The translations under genes were made by a program, and so were the position numbers. Below the pieces are notes generated by a model. It was not told the origin of the DNA. It worked only from the letters and a program-made list of their open reading frames with translations, and searched no databases. A stretch of DNA of 9,692 bases from Candidatus Roizmanbacteria bacterium (lineage in GTDB: Bacteria; Patescibacteriota; Microgenomatia; UBA1406; GWC2-37-13): positions 1-9,692 of the forward strand of contig JAPLYR010000115.1 in NCBI GenBank assembly GCA_026395455.1, in the 5' to 3' direction. This document shows positions 1-5,888 of this stretch, piece after piece (within the stretch, counting starts at the first letter, position 1; each line of letters opens with the position of its first letter).

Positions 1-442
1 GGTTTGCTATAGATCTTTCTTTATAAAAAGAAACCCAAATTTGGTTAATAAGAAAAGAGGCCAATAGAAGTAGTAAGAAATATACAAAATATATAATAGT
101 TAACTTCATTCGGGAGAATATTACTAAGGATGGGTAAATAATAGCTTTTTTGATATATTCAATATATTTTCTAATATCTCTATATGAGTGATCAAACACT
201 GTACTTTTGAGCGTAAATTTTCGCATAGTAAGATAAACTCCAATAGCTATGAATATGTATGAGGGCATTTCAAGATTGTCAATATATTCAGTTGGTAATT
301 CTTGACCAAAGTTTAATTGCCAAAACACCATCATCACTCCTAGTCCAATTGCAATTATGGCGACAAATGAGAGCAGAGAGAGTAAAAAGTAGAATATAAA
401 TACGACAATACGGAGTTCTTTTTGCTTTTTTCCAATATTCAT
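1..442 (-). CDS. Hypothetical membrane protein, partial at the left window edge
   Basis: The minus strand is open from an ATG at 442 to the edge, giving about 147 residues, with the C-terminus outside the window. I do not recognise the family. Visible features are a basic N-terminus (MNIGKKQKELR), a long hydrophobic segment at about residues 12-41, a second weaker one at about 60-73, a charged stretch with several Tyr and Lys at about 84-100, and a strongly hydrophobic segment at about 114-131. It is therefore probably an integral membrane protein with at least two or three spanning segments. The start is uncertain. The only good ribosome-binding sequence (GGGGAG, minus strand, 460-465) lies 17 nt before this ATG but 5 nt before an in-frame TTG at 454. 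The frame stays open upstream to a stop at 590-592, through the structured leader. It has its own promoter and is divergent from the gene at 663. Confidence 0.7.
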   Translation of the reverse strand, partial: MNIGKKQKELRIVVFIFYFLLSLLSFVAIIAIGLGVMMVFWQLNFGQELPTEYIDNLEMPSYIFIAIGVYLTMRKFTLKSTVFDHSYRDIRKYIEYIKKAIIYPSLVIFSRMKLTIIYFVYFLLLLLASFLINQIWVSFYKERSIAN

Positions 443-457
443 AATAGTTAACAAAAA

Positions 458-588
458 AGCTCCCCAGTCAGCTGATTCACCCTTTCGGGATCCTCCATAA
501 ATCTTTCGACTTATGACACGGTTCAGTGTTGCTGACAGAGGAGCTCTCTGTCCTGAACCGTGTTTTCTGCCATGCTCTATTGCTAGAG
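458..588 (-). promoter_or_regulatory. Structured 5' leader, candidate cis-acting RNA
   Basis: Read on the minus strand, this stretch is GC-richer than its surroundings and folds into a chain of hairpins. The first is CTCTA-GCAA-TAGAG (588-575). The second is a long stem pairing 553-563 with 516-526 (11 bp), with a 7-nt bulge (527-533) and an upper 7-bp stem (546-552 with 534-540). The third is an 8-bp stem (508-515 with 496-503) capped by GAAA, directly abutting the second. The fourth is a short CCC-GAAA-GGG hairpin (489-480). The apical loop AGCTCC (545-540) is perfectly complementary to GGAGCT (463-458), which contains the only ribosome-binding-like sequence before the membrane-protein gene. 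A loop-to-SD pairing could therefore control translation. It matches no riboswitch class I can name. It could also be a free-standing small RNA. Confidence 0.45.
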
Positions 589-610
589 TTTAGGCAATCA
601 AATTACTCCA

Positions 611-639
611 ATTATACGCTTTGGTTATAAAAAGCTCAA
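611..639 (-). promoter_or_regulatory. Sigma-70-type promoter for the leftward leader and membrane-protein gene
   Basis: On the minus strand TTGAGC (639-634) is followed after exactly 17 bp by TATAAT (616-611). Transcription would start near 604 and produce a leader of roughly 150-160 nt before the membrane-protein start. The site lies in the 73-bp gap divergent from the gene at 663. Confidence 0.6.
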
Positions 640-662
640 ATAAAACGTAAAATTGTTGATAT

Positions 663-1004
663 ATGGATGATAATCTACAGAAAATACAAGAAAAATATGG
701 GATGGTTCTTCGTATGATAAAGGAAAAGAAGTTCACAACAATCAAAACTGTCTCTGAGATTTTGGGGATTAGATATCAGACACTGCAGTTATGGATGAAG
801 ACAAAAAAGGTGCAGAAGGCCATAGCTGAAGAAGTAGATGTATACCTAAATAATATGAAGGAGGCTGGAAAGAAAGATTGGAAAATGTGGGATAGAATGA
901 TTCAGTATACAAAGGGTGAAAGTAGAGAAGAAGAAAAATCTAGTGTAACCATCCAAATATTGAATGATAAAAGTGGAGTAGGGGTACAAATAATGAATAG
1001 CTAA
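663..1004 (+). CDS. Helix-turn-helix protein resembling phage terminase small subunit (phBC6A51-like)
   Basis: This is a 113-residue soluble protein. Residues about 24-50 form a helix-turn-helix of the kind VSEILGIRYQTLQLWMK. A helical stretch follows (about 51-70), then a conserved-looking KDWKMWDRMIQYTKGE block (about 71-86). The end carries a short hydrophobic strand, VTIQILND. This order (DNA-binding HTH, a 'DW..W..ML/MI' block, then a 'v.i.iln' tail) is what I associate with the phBC6A51-type phage proteins that act like terminase small subunits, which recognise packaging sites. That assignment rests on pattern only. The alternative is a transcription regulator of the element. It lacks an SD; a TAAAAT box ends 9 nt before the ATG, which fits a leaderless transcript. 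It is monocistronic and converges on the AlbA_2 gene. Confidence 0.75.
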   Translation: MDDNLQKIQEKYGMVLRMIKEKKFTTIKTVSEILGIRYQTLQLWMKTKKVQKAIAEEVDVYLNNMKEAGKKDWKMWDRMIQYTKGESREEEKSSVTIQILNDKSGVGVQIMNS

Positions 1005-1020
1005 CATTATTGAAAACCAA

Positions 1021-1110
1021 TGTTAAATCTAGTTAACATAATTACATGTTAGTTACATACCAATTAGATTGATATGACAATCTAAAACGTTATTTCTATT
1101 TAATAGAAAT
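1021..1110. terminator. Cluster of three inverted repeats between convergent genes, terminator-like
   Basis: Three perfect stem-loops sit in the 126-bp gap between the convergent genes ending at 1004 and 1131: TGTTAA/TTAACA (1021-1026 with 1033-1038, 6-nt spacer), TTAGATTG/CAATCTAA (1064-1071 with 1078-1085, 6-nt loop) and ATTTCTA/TAGAAAT (1092-1098 with 1104-1110, 5-nt loop). None is followed by a long T-run, so factor-independent termination is only a guess. Position and symmetry suit a bidirectional terminator. Confidence 0.35.
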
Positions 1111-1130
1111 TAAGAAGAATTACATAGAAC

Positions 1131-2567
1131 CTAAGCCCAAGATGGAACATATTTTGAATCTTTTTTTGATTTGTTACTTGCGTCCATAAGTTTGATTAAA
1201 CCTAGATCTAACACCTCTCTAATAATACGAGATGCTATCGGGTAGTTAGATTCCTTAATTGAAAATCTTTTCCTCAAACTTGAATTTGTCATTGGTTCTT
1301 TTGTAATGTATTTGAGCACACAGTGTTGATATGTTGCTCTGATTTTTTCTTCGCTACTCATCTTTACAAATGGCTTATATGCAAATAATGTTACTTTAGT
1401 AAAGACATTTGTTGTTTCAAATTCAGGAGGTGGAAGTTGATATGTTTCAGAAAGATTAATAACTCGATCTATTCCACAACCTCTTTCTTCGCAAAATCCT
1501 AAACGCCTCATAACAGAAGCTAACTTTTCATTTCTTGAAATAGGGGGATCGCTAATAATTTTATCTATCTGAACTAATGTATTTCCTGGATTAGTTATTT
1601 CAATTCTGTTTTCAAATAATTCTATAACTGGCCCTGTACCATGCATATCAAAATCTTGATGAATTAATGCATTAGCTATGACTTCTCTTAGTGCTATTTC
1701 AGGAAACATTTTTATTTCTTCTCTAATTGAATCTTTAAGGATTTCATTAGTAGGAAGTCTATCCATTAGAAATTTAATCAAAGAACTAAAACCAACACTA
1801 TATCCCTTATCACCTTGAATTTCTTGTAATGCATCTATTTTATCCCTTCCTTTGTATATGATTAATCTAACCTGTTTTCTTTTTATTGATTCAAATTCAC
1901 TTAAACTTGAAGCAAAAAGAACCGCTCCTAAATTTGTAATATTGAATCCAGTGGGAGCGCGAGTTACGAAATCCTCTTTAATTAATTGAGTAATAATTTC
2001 CTGTTTATTTTGAGGTAATGGTTGCTCTGTAAGCTTAAAATAACTTGGATAATCAAGAAGTTTTAGAACACTATCATCAGATACACCCTCAACAGCTATC
2101 ATTTTCTCAAAACTCCTCTTATTAGCGTTGACCCAAATTCGTCTTTCTTTATCTGGATAATCCATGAGCTTCCTATTCTGTTGGCCAATTCTAATGTAAT
2201 TAATGTTACTGAAAGCCACAGGCCTATTAGTAGCTGCCTGGATCCTAAAAATATACAACGTTACATCTTGAGAATAATTTAATGGATAAATCTCAAATTC
2301 AACCTTGGGATTAAGTCTCTGATTCCACCAATTAATCAATGGCTCATTTCCCTGCTTCATTGTTTTCGGATCAAAATTTGTTCCAACTATTTTTTTTTCA
2401 TCACTTATACCAAAAATCAAATATGCACAAGATTGATCACTTAAACATGCACTATTTGCTAATGCTGAGATTATTTTACCGGTGTTTTCAGGATCGCTGT
2501 TATTTACTTTGAACTCAACTATTTCATTTTCATCTGGCAAATCAATGCAGTTGTTAACAATCGTCAT
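1131..2567 (-). CDS. AlbA_2 (Schlafen-like) domain / HATPase_c_4 putative transcriptional regulator
   Basis: About 480 residues. The N-terminus has the AlbA_2 pattern: an acidic start leading to EIVEFKVN, then ALANSAC, then YLIFGISD and KIVGTN. Residues about 295-400 match the C-terminal ATPase-like domain of these proteins (ALREVIANALIHQDF, then IELFENRIEITNPG and RRLGFCEERGCGIDR). A winged-helix-like segment follows at about 415-465. The architecture is that of COG2865 proteins, often loosely labelled RecG-like. They are predicted DNA-binding regulators, and some relatives occur in defence or mobile loci. The start is ambiguous: ATG 2585 is the longest frame, but AAGGAG at 2574-2579 sits 6 nt before ATG 2567, which I prefer. 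It lies opposite to the terminase-like gene and in the same direction as the small HTH gene upstream. Cargo or element regulator cannot be separated here. Confidence 0.88.
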   Translation of the reverse strand: MTIVNNCIDLPDENEIVEFKVNNSDPENTGKIISALANSACLSDQSCAYLIFGISDEKKIVGTNFDPKTMKQGNEPLINWWNQRLNPKVEFEIYPLNYSQDVTLYIFRIQAATNRPVAFSNINYIRIGQQNRKLMDYPDKERRIWVNANKRSFEKMIAVEGVSDDSVLKLLDYPSYFKLTEQPLPQNKQEIITQLIKEDFVTRAPTGFNITNLGAVLFASSLSEFESIKRKQVRLIIYKGRDKIDALQEIQGDKGYSVGFSSLIKFLMDRLPTNEILKDSIREEIKMFPEIALREVIANALIHQDFDMHGTGPVIELFENRIEITNPGNTLVQIDKIISDPPISRNEKLASVMRRLGFCEERGCGIDRVINLSETYQLPPPEFETTNVFTKVTLFAYKPFVKMSSEEKIRATYQHCVLKYITKEPMTNSSLRKRFSIKESNYPIASRIIREVLDLGLIKLMDASNKSKKDSKYVPSWA

Positions 2568-2707
2568 TAACATCTCCTTATTCATTAGGACTTATTCTAT
2601 AAAATTTGATTGATATTTACTATATAAAAGAAGAACACAGTTTACACAAGTTAATATGAAATTATTGAATTTGAAATCTTGCTGTATCTGAAATAAAAAT
2701 TAGCAAA

Positions 2708-2914
2708 TTAAATAATAACTTGATACTTCGATATGATTCTTTTAATCATATTTGATTGATTTTGCTTTGATCTAATCTTGAAATCAATGAAGGCTATCAT
2801 CCGTCTTGGACTCTCACCGCTCTTATAGCCCATCAACTGAGCTATTTCATGTAATTTCTTACCTTGCTGACGAAACTCCCATGCTTGATAGTACCGTTTG
2901 AGATTCTTTGCCAT
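2708..2914 (-). CDS. Small helix-turn-helix DNA-binding protein
   Basis: This is a 68-residue basic protein. Residues about 8-45 read as a sigma-region-4/resolvase-type helix-turn-helix: YYQAWEFRQQGKKLHEIAQL, then MGYKSGESPRRMI, with the first helix, a turn at the Gly and a recognition helix rich in Arg and Ser. The remaining basic tail may add DNA contacts. No enzymatic domain fits in the length. It is divergent from the gene at 2938, with only 23 bp between the two start codons. Its own TATTAT box (2930-2925) overlaps the -10 box of that gene, so binding here would naturally control both; autoregulation is inferred. No SD is visible. It is probably the small repressor or regulator of this element. 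The residual uncertainty is whether so short a frame is expressed. Confidence 0.65.
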   Translation of the reverse strand: MAKNLKRYYQAWEFRQQGKKLHEIAQLMGYKSGESPRRMIAFIDFKIRSKQNQSNMIKRIISKYQVII

Positions 2915-2920
2915 ATGGAT

Positions 2921-2930
2921 TGATATAATA
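2921..2930 (+). promoter_or_regulatory. Overlapping divergent promoters (extended -10 on the plus strand)
   Basis: The plus strand reads TGATATAAT (2921-2929), a perfect extended -10 (TGn-TATAAT), with 8 nt to the ATG at 2938. The expected transcription start therefore falls at or next to the start codon. The complementary strand offers TATTAT (2930-2925), 10 nt from the ATG at 2914. The two polymerase sites overlap, so the divergent genes should compete for the same DNA. Confidence 0.6.
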
Positions 2931-2937
2931 CTACTAA

Positions 2938-3621
2938 ATGAATATGAAAATTAAAATAAAGTGTCCTGAGAATATTGATGAAAAACAGACAATAGGCGAA
3001 GCGAAGGCTCAAAAAGTAGTTGATTTTCTAGAGGTTAATCCATTATTTGAAAGAGAGGTTCTTCGAATTAGAAGAAAGTTTTCATTTCCTTTAAATGGCT
3101 TTAACTTTAGCAACCAAAAAAAGGATGTCGAAAAACTCAAACTAACTGATAATAGTGAGTTTATTAGGGAGTATCAATTGCTTACAAAAAATGCAAATTT
3201 AGCATTATCTTGGTTTGATTCTGTTAGAGAATTCATTTTATATAACATAATGTTTATACCTTCAAAATATCCAGTGAAAATAATGCAATATAGAGCCGCT
3301 GAGCTTAATTATTTTATACCATCAATTTTAATTACTGAGCATATTTCTAAGGCAAAGTTTTTCAGTTATATAAAGGATAATTGGAATACAATCGAACAAA
3401 AATTGATTCTTTTACCAAAAAGCAAAATTCACAATATGGATGAGGATACTGTGAAATATGGGAAAAAAATTGTCGAACTAAGAGACAAAAATATATCATA
3501 CAGAGGCATATTAGAGATTCTTGAGAGGGAATATCCGGAAGATAAGAAACTACTTTTTTTTACTGAGTCCAACCTCAGTAAAATAGATGAAAGATGGAGA
3601 AATAAAACTAAATCTTCTTAA
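2938..3621 (+). CDS. Hypothetical protein with possible C-terminal helix-turn-helix
   Basis: This is a 227-residue protein that I do not recognise. It is soluble, with Lys-, Glu- and aromatic-rich composition and no signal peptide. The middle (about 85-145) is helical and aromatic, for example WFDSVREFILYNIMF and YRAAELNYFIPS. Residues about 170-222 have a pattern seen in DNA-binding tails: KIVELRDKNISYRGILEILE, a linker, then a second helix ending in DERWRNKTK. The phrase 'LRDKNISYRGI' resembles HTH_23/resolvase-like helices. It is expressed from an extended -10 promoter that shares DNA with the divergent HTH gene at 2708-2914, suggesting the pair forms the element's control switch. No SD precedes the ATG, which fits a leaderless transcript. 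It is not an obvious member of the downstream series, from which an 80-bp gap separates it. Confidence 0.7.
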   Translation: MNMKIKIKCPENIDEKQTIGEAKAQKVVDFLEVNPLFEREVLRIRRKFSFPLNGFNFSNQKKDVEKLKLTDNSEFIREYQLLTKNANLALSWFDSVREFILYNIMFIPSKYPVKIMQYRAAELNYFIPSILITEHISKAKFFSYIKDNWNTIEQKLILLPKSKIHNMDEDTVKYGKKIVELRDKNISYRGILEILEREYPEDKKLLFFTESNLSKIDERWRNKTKSS

Positions 3622-3700
3622 ATTAACTTCATTTATATGACAGTGGCTATATATGACGATTGACGCTTAATGTACCTGGCCTTCATATCTTTAACTATGG

Positions 3701-3958
3701 ATGATAGATTATCTCCATATGAAAATTAAAAAAGCAAAATTAAGAAAAGAAATAAAACATCTCCGTCAAACCATATTCCTCAAATGTCTTGAATGTAACA
3801 ACTGTCATCAGGCAAGCGGTCAAATCAAAGAAGTAATTGAATGCGATATAACAGGTTGTCCTTTATGGGGAGAAAGACCCCTAGAGGCCAAGGGGCTATT
3901 CACCCTAATAAGGAGACTCAGAAAAATTATTTCTACAAGTTCTGAGGCTGATAAATAA
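3701..3958 (+). CDS. Small cysteine-rich, probably zinc-binding phage-type protein
   Basis: This is an 85-residue protein. After a basic helical N-terminus (about 7-26) comes the pattern CLECNNC, then VIECDITGCPLWGERPL (about 30-59). This is the recognisable C-x2-C ... eC-x4-CPL-x-x-R arrangement of small proteins common in phages and integrative elements of Gram-positive bacteria. The function is unknown; a structural zinc site is inferred from the five cysteines. The first ATG at 3701 is used here, but an in-frame ATG at 3719 (residue 7) is equally possible. It begins the close-packed plus-strand series leading to the primase, with 34 bp to the next gene. A weak TTGACG (3660-3665) and a TATCTT (3686-3691) just before the ATG may be a promoter, though their 20-bp spacing is poor. 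Confidence 0.75.
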   Translation: MIDYLHMKIKKAKLRKEIKHLRQTIFLKCLECNNCHQASGQIKEVIECDITGCPLWGERPLEAKGLFTLIRRLRKIISTSSEADK

Positions 3959-3992
3959 GGGATTTTTACAAATATTTAGTGTTTTCATACAT

Positions 3993-4238
3993 ATGAGTAC
4001 AGACAAAGAGGAACTATACAAAACAAAAGATTTAGGAGAAGCTGGGGCGTTATTAGTCAAACAACAAAAACTAGCAAGAATTACTCGTGAAGGAAAGGTG
4101 TGTTGGTTTGAGTTTGAAAATCCAACAGTCTGTCTTGAACTCTGCCCTGATTACTTCTTTGGAGAGTTGCTTGTTAATGCTAATGAATACTACGAAACAC
4201 TCAGCAAGCTTAAAAACAGGATTTTTTCGGAAAAATAA
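3993..4238 (+). CDS. DUF5659-like small protein
   Basis: This is an 81-residue protein. It starts with YKTKDLGEAGALLVKQQKLA, continues with VCWFEFENP and CLELCPDYFFGELLVNANEY, and ends with LSKLKNRIFSEK. This matches the layout I associate with DUF5659, a domain of unknown function: a 'tTkDl.eAa.Ll..g..L' helix, two strands including a 'v.F.F' edge, a 'dY..g.l.v.a..y' motif and a terminal 'lK..if' helix. Such proteins are frequent next to replication or integration genes in mobile elements and may be small accessory or regulatory factors, but no activity is established. It lies between the cysteine-rich gene and the primase, with 38 bp to the latter, so co-transcription is likely. There is no clear SD. 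Confidence 0.75.
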   Translation: MSTDKEELYKTKDLGEAGALLVKQQKLARITREGKVCWFEFENPTVCLELCPDYFFGELLVNANEYYETLSKLKNRIFSEK

Positions 4239-4276
4239 CACAAATGACTATTAGATGAAGAATTATATGTAGAAAT

Positions 4277-5659
4277 ATGTTGAACTTTGAAGACTTCACC
4301 ATTTTATCGCTTGATGATAATAAAAAAAGAGACAATGCTAAATTACGAGCTTACTTGCCATATGATCGTGAAAAAATAACTGAATATAACAACAAAGGTG
4401 CTGGAATATTTTTTAGCACCAACCCCCAAATTAACCCTCTAAAACATTCCAGAATTAACACTCGAGAGTGGAAGTATATAAGTCTTGATCTTGATGTTGC
4501 AAAAATAGAGGATAAATTAAGCAAAGAAACTGTCGGAGCAAGAAAAGTGATACTTCTGACTAAAATAAAATCTCTTAAAATCCAACCAAACTACATTATC
4601 GAAACCAATCATGGATATCAGCCATTATGGGAGTTTTCAAACGGTATTGTACTGAGTTCTGTTAAAGAAAGACTTGAAGCAAATGAACTATATAAAAAGA
4701 CAATAGCTGGGTTTACTGCAAAAACAGGTTTGGAGTCAGAAGGCGATTCAATATCCCGCCTGGTTCGTCTACCCGAGACTTATCATCAGAAAGACCCAAA
4801 TAACCCCTTCTTAATCAAGATATACGTCCTAAATCCAAATAAGGTCACATTGGAAGACTTTATTAAAGTATATCCTCCAGTAGAGGATAAAGTTTTTTCT
4901 TTTGAAAAGAAAAAACCTATTCAATCAGGCTCAGTAATAGAAAAAATTATTTATTACTCAGTTAAAGAAGCACTTATAAAAATAAGTGGTAGTAAAGAGG
5001 TAAATCATGAACAGTTTAGCTTCAGTACAAATTCAAATGGAACTTTGCAATTGATTGTTGATGGAAGAAGAACGGGTCAGTGGATAGATATTCAAAATAA
5101 TACTATTGGTGGGGCTGGAATAGGAGCAGGCAATCCGACTATTATTCAGTTTGTTCAGTGGTATGGTGTAAGGAGAGGAGACGATAAAACAACAGCAAGA
5201 AGTAATGCAATATTATTTTTAAAAAAAATCTTATCAATTACAGATGAGCAGAAAAAAAATGTTTCGGTCGATTCACTTGAATTAAGTAATAACAAATATA
5301 TTAATACAAATGTAGATGTTGATGTAAATGATAATGGTGGCTGTAAAAAAACAGTTAACTTTGAGTTAACACAAAGTAAACAAAGAGTTATCGCAGACTT
5401 AAAGAAATGCAACTATCGCACTTCTCCAAAAATAATAGCAACTTTACTTGAGAATTTTTTTAAAGTATGGCCAAGCTTTGACGGTTATTGGCTTTCAATT
5501 GCTCAAAAATATCCACCTCGTGCAATATGGCGAACAATTGACGATATGGTTAAAACTAATCAAAATGGGATGTGTTCAATCAGAAATGCATCAGCCTACT
5601 TTTCAAGCTTAATAAAGTATCGTAAACCAAGAAAAATTAAAAAAAGAAAAAGTATATGA
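4277..5659 (+). CDS. RepB-family / archaeo-eukaryotic-type DNA primase, replication protein
   Basis: 460 residues. The N-terminal half carries the archaeo-eukaryotic primase motifs in the expected order. GIFFSTN (about 43-49) precedes motif I SLDLDV, with D71 and D73 as metal-binding acids. IIETNHGYQPLWEF (about 107-120) gives His112 of motif II. GDSISRLVRLPETYHQKD supplies the third acid, D157, with the 'R..RLP.t.n.K' signature. Residues about 255-315 contain an accessory module with G-R-R-x-x-G-x-W-I-D (W269). The C-terminal about 395-450 is helical (YWLSIAQKYPP, then NASAYFSSLI) and the tail is very basic, suiting DNA binding. No helicase Walker motif is present, so a host helicase is probably recruited. 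It likely primes or initiates replication of the excised element. Its TGA overlaps the ATG of the next gene, a sign of translational coupling. Confidence 0.85.
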   Translation: MLNFEDFTILSLDDNKKRDNAKLRAYLPYDREKITEYNNKGAGIFFSTNPQINPLKHSRINTREWKYISLDLDVAKIEDKLSKETVGARKVILLTKIKSLKIQPNYIIETNHGYQPLWEFSNGIVLSSVKERLEANELYKKTIAGFTAKTGLESEGDSISRLVRLPETYHQKDPNNPFLIKIYVLNPNKVTLEDFIKVYPPVEDKVFSFEKKKPIQSGSVIEKIIYYSVKEALIKISGSKEVNHEQFSFSTNSNGTLQLIVDGRRTGQWIDIQNNTIGGAGIGAGNPTIIQFVQWYGVRRGDDKTTARSNAILFLKKILSITDEQKKNVSVDSLELSNNKYINTNVDVDVNDNGGCKKTVNFELTQSKQRVIADLKKCNYRTSPKIIATLLENFFKVWPSFDGYWLSIAQKYPPRAIWRTIDDMVKTNQNGMCSIRNASAYFSSLIKYRKPRKIKKRKSI

Positions 5660-5859
5660 GTACCAATGGTGGCTGTAGACAACATAAGAAGGGAGATGAG
5701 AAAGGAAGCTCCGAAAGTACTTTTATTGAAACCAATATCACTAATTCAATTAAGGACAATTTATCCATCGTACTTGGCGAAGAGTTAATAAATTTAATTG
5801 ATCGAGAAGATTTTTACCTATCCAAAGGGACTATTGACATGATAAACAATGTTCATTAA
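5656..5859 (+). CDS. Small hypothetical protein coupled to the primase
   Basis: 67 residues, unrecognised. The ATG lies in an ATGA overlap with the primase stop, so translation is probably coupled to primase translation. The first about 25 residues are polar and disordered-looking (Gly, Ser, Lys, Glu). The rest is a predicted helical unit, LSIVLGEELINLIDREDFYL followed by SKGTIDMINNV, with a hydrophobic face that could mediate a protein contact. There are no cysteine clusters apart from one Cys near the start, and no HTH is obvious. Its position between the replication primase and the integrase, with 29 bp to the latter, suggests a partner of one of them, such as a directionality or accessory factor. 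That is only inference from location and size. Confidence 0.55.
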   Translation: MSTNGGCRQHKKGDEKGSSESTFIETNITNSIKDNLSIVLGEELINLIDREDFYLSKGTIDMINNVH

Positions 5860-5888
5860 ACTATATACATTGATATGTATAGATTAAT

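Noticed and set aside
484..590. N-terminal extension of the membrane protein through the open frame upstream of 454
   Set aside because: The frame is open back to the stop at 590-592, but the DNA there has strong stem-loop structure and no ATG, GTG or TTG with an SD until TTG 454. RNA structure explains it better.
458..590. c-di-AMP (ydaO), T-box or SRP RNA assignment for the structured leader
   Set aside because: Only short fragments resemble these (GGGTGAATC for ydaO). The remaining conserved blocks and their order are absent.
5155..5412. Minus-strand 85-codon open frame
   Set aside because: It lies wholly inside the primase gene, with low-complexity hydrophobic translation and no family pattern.
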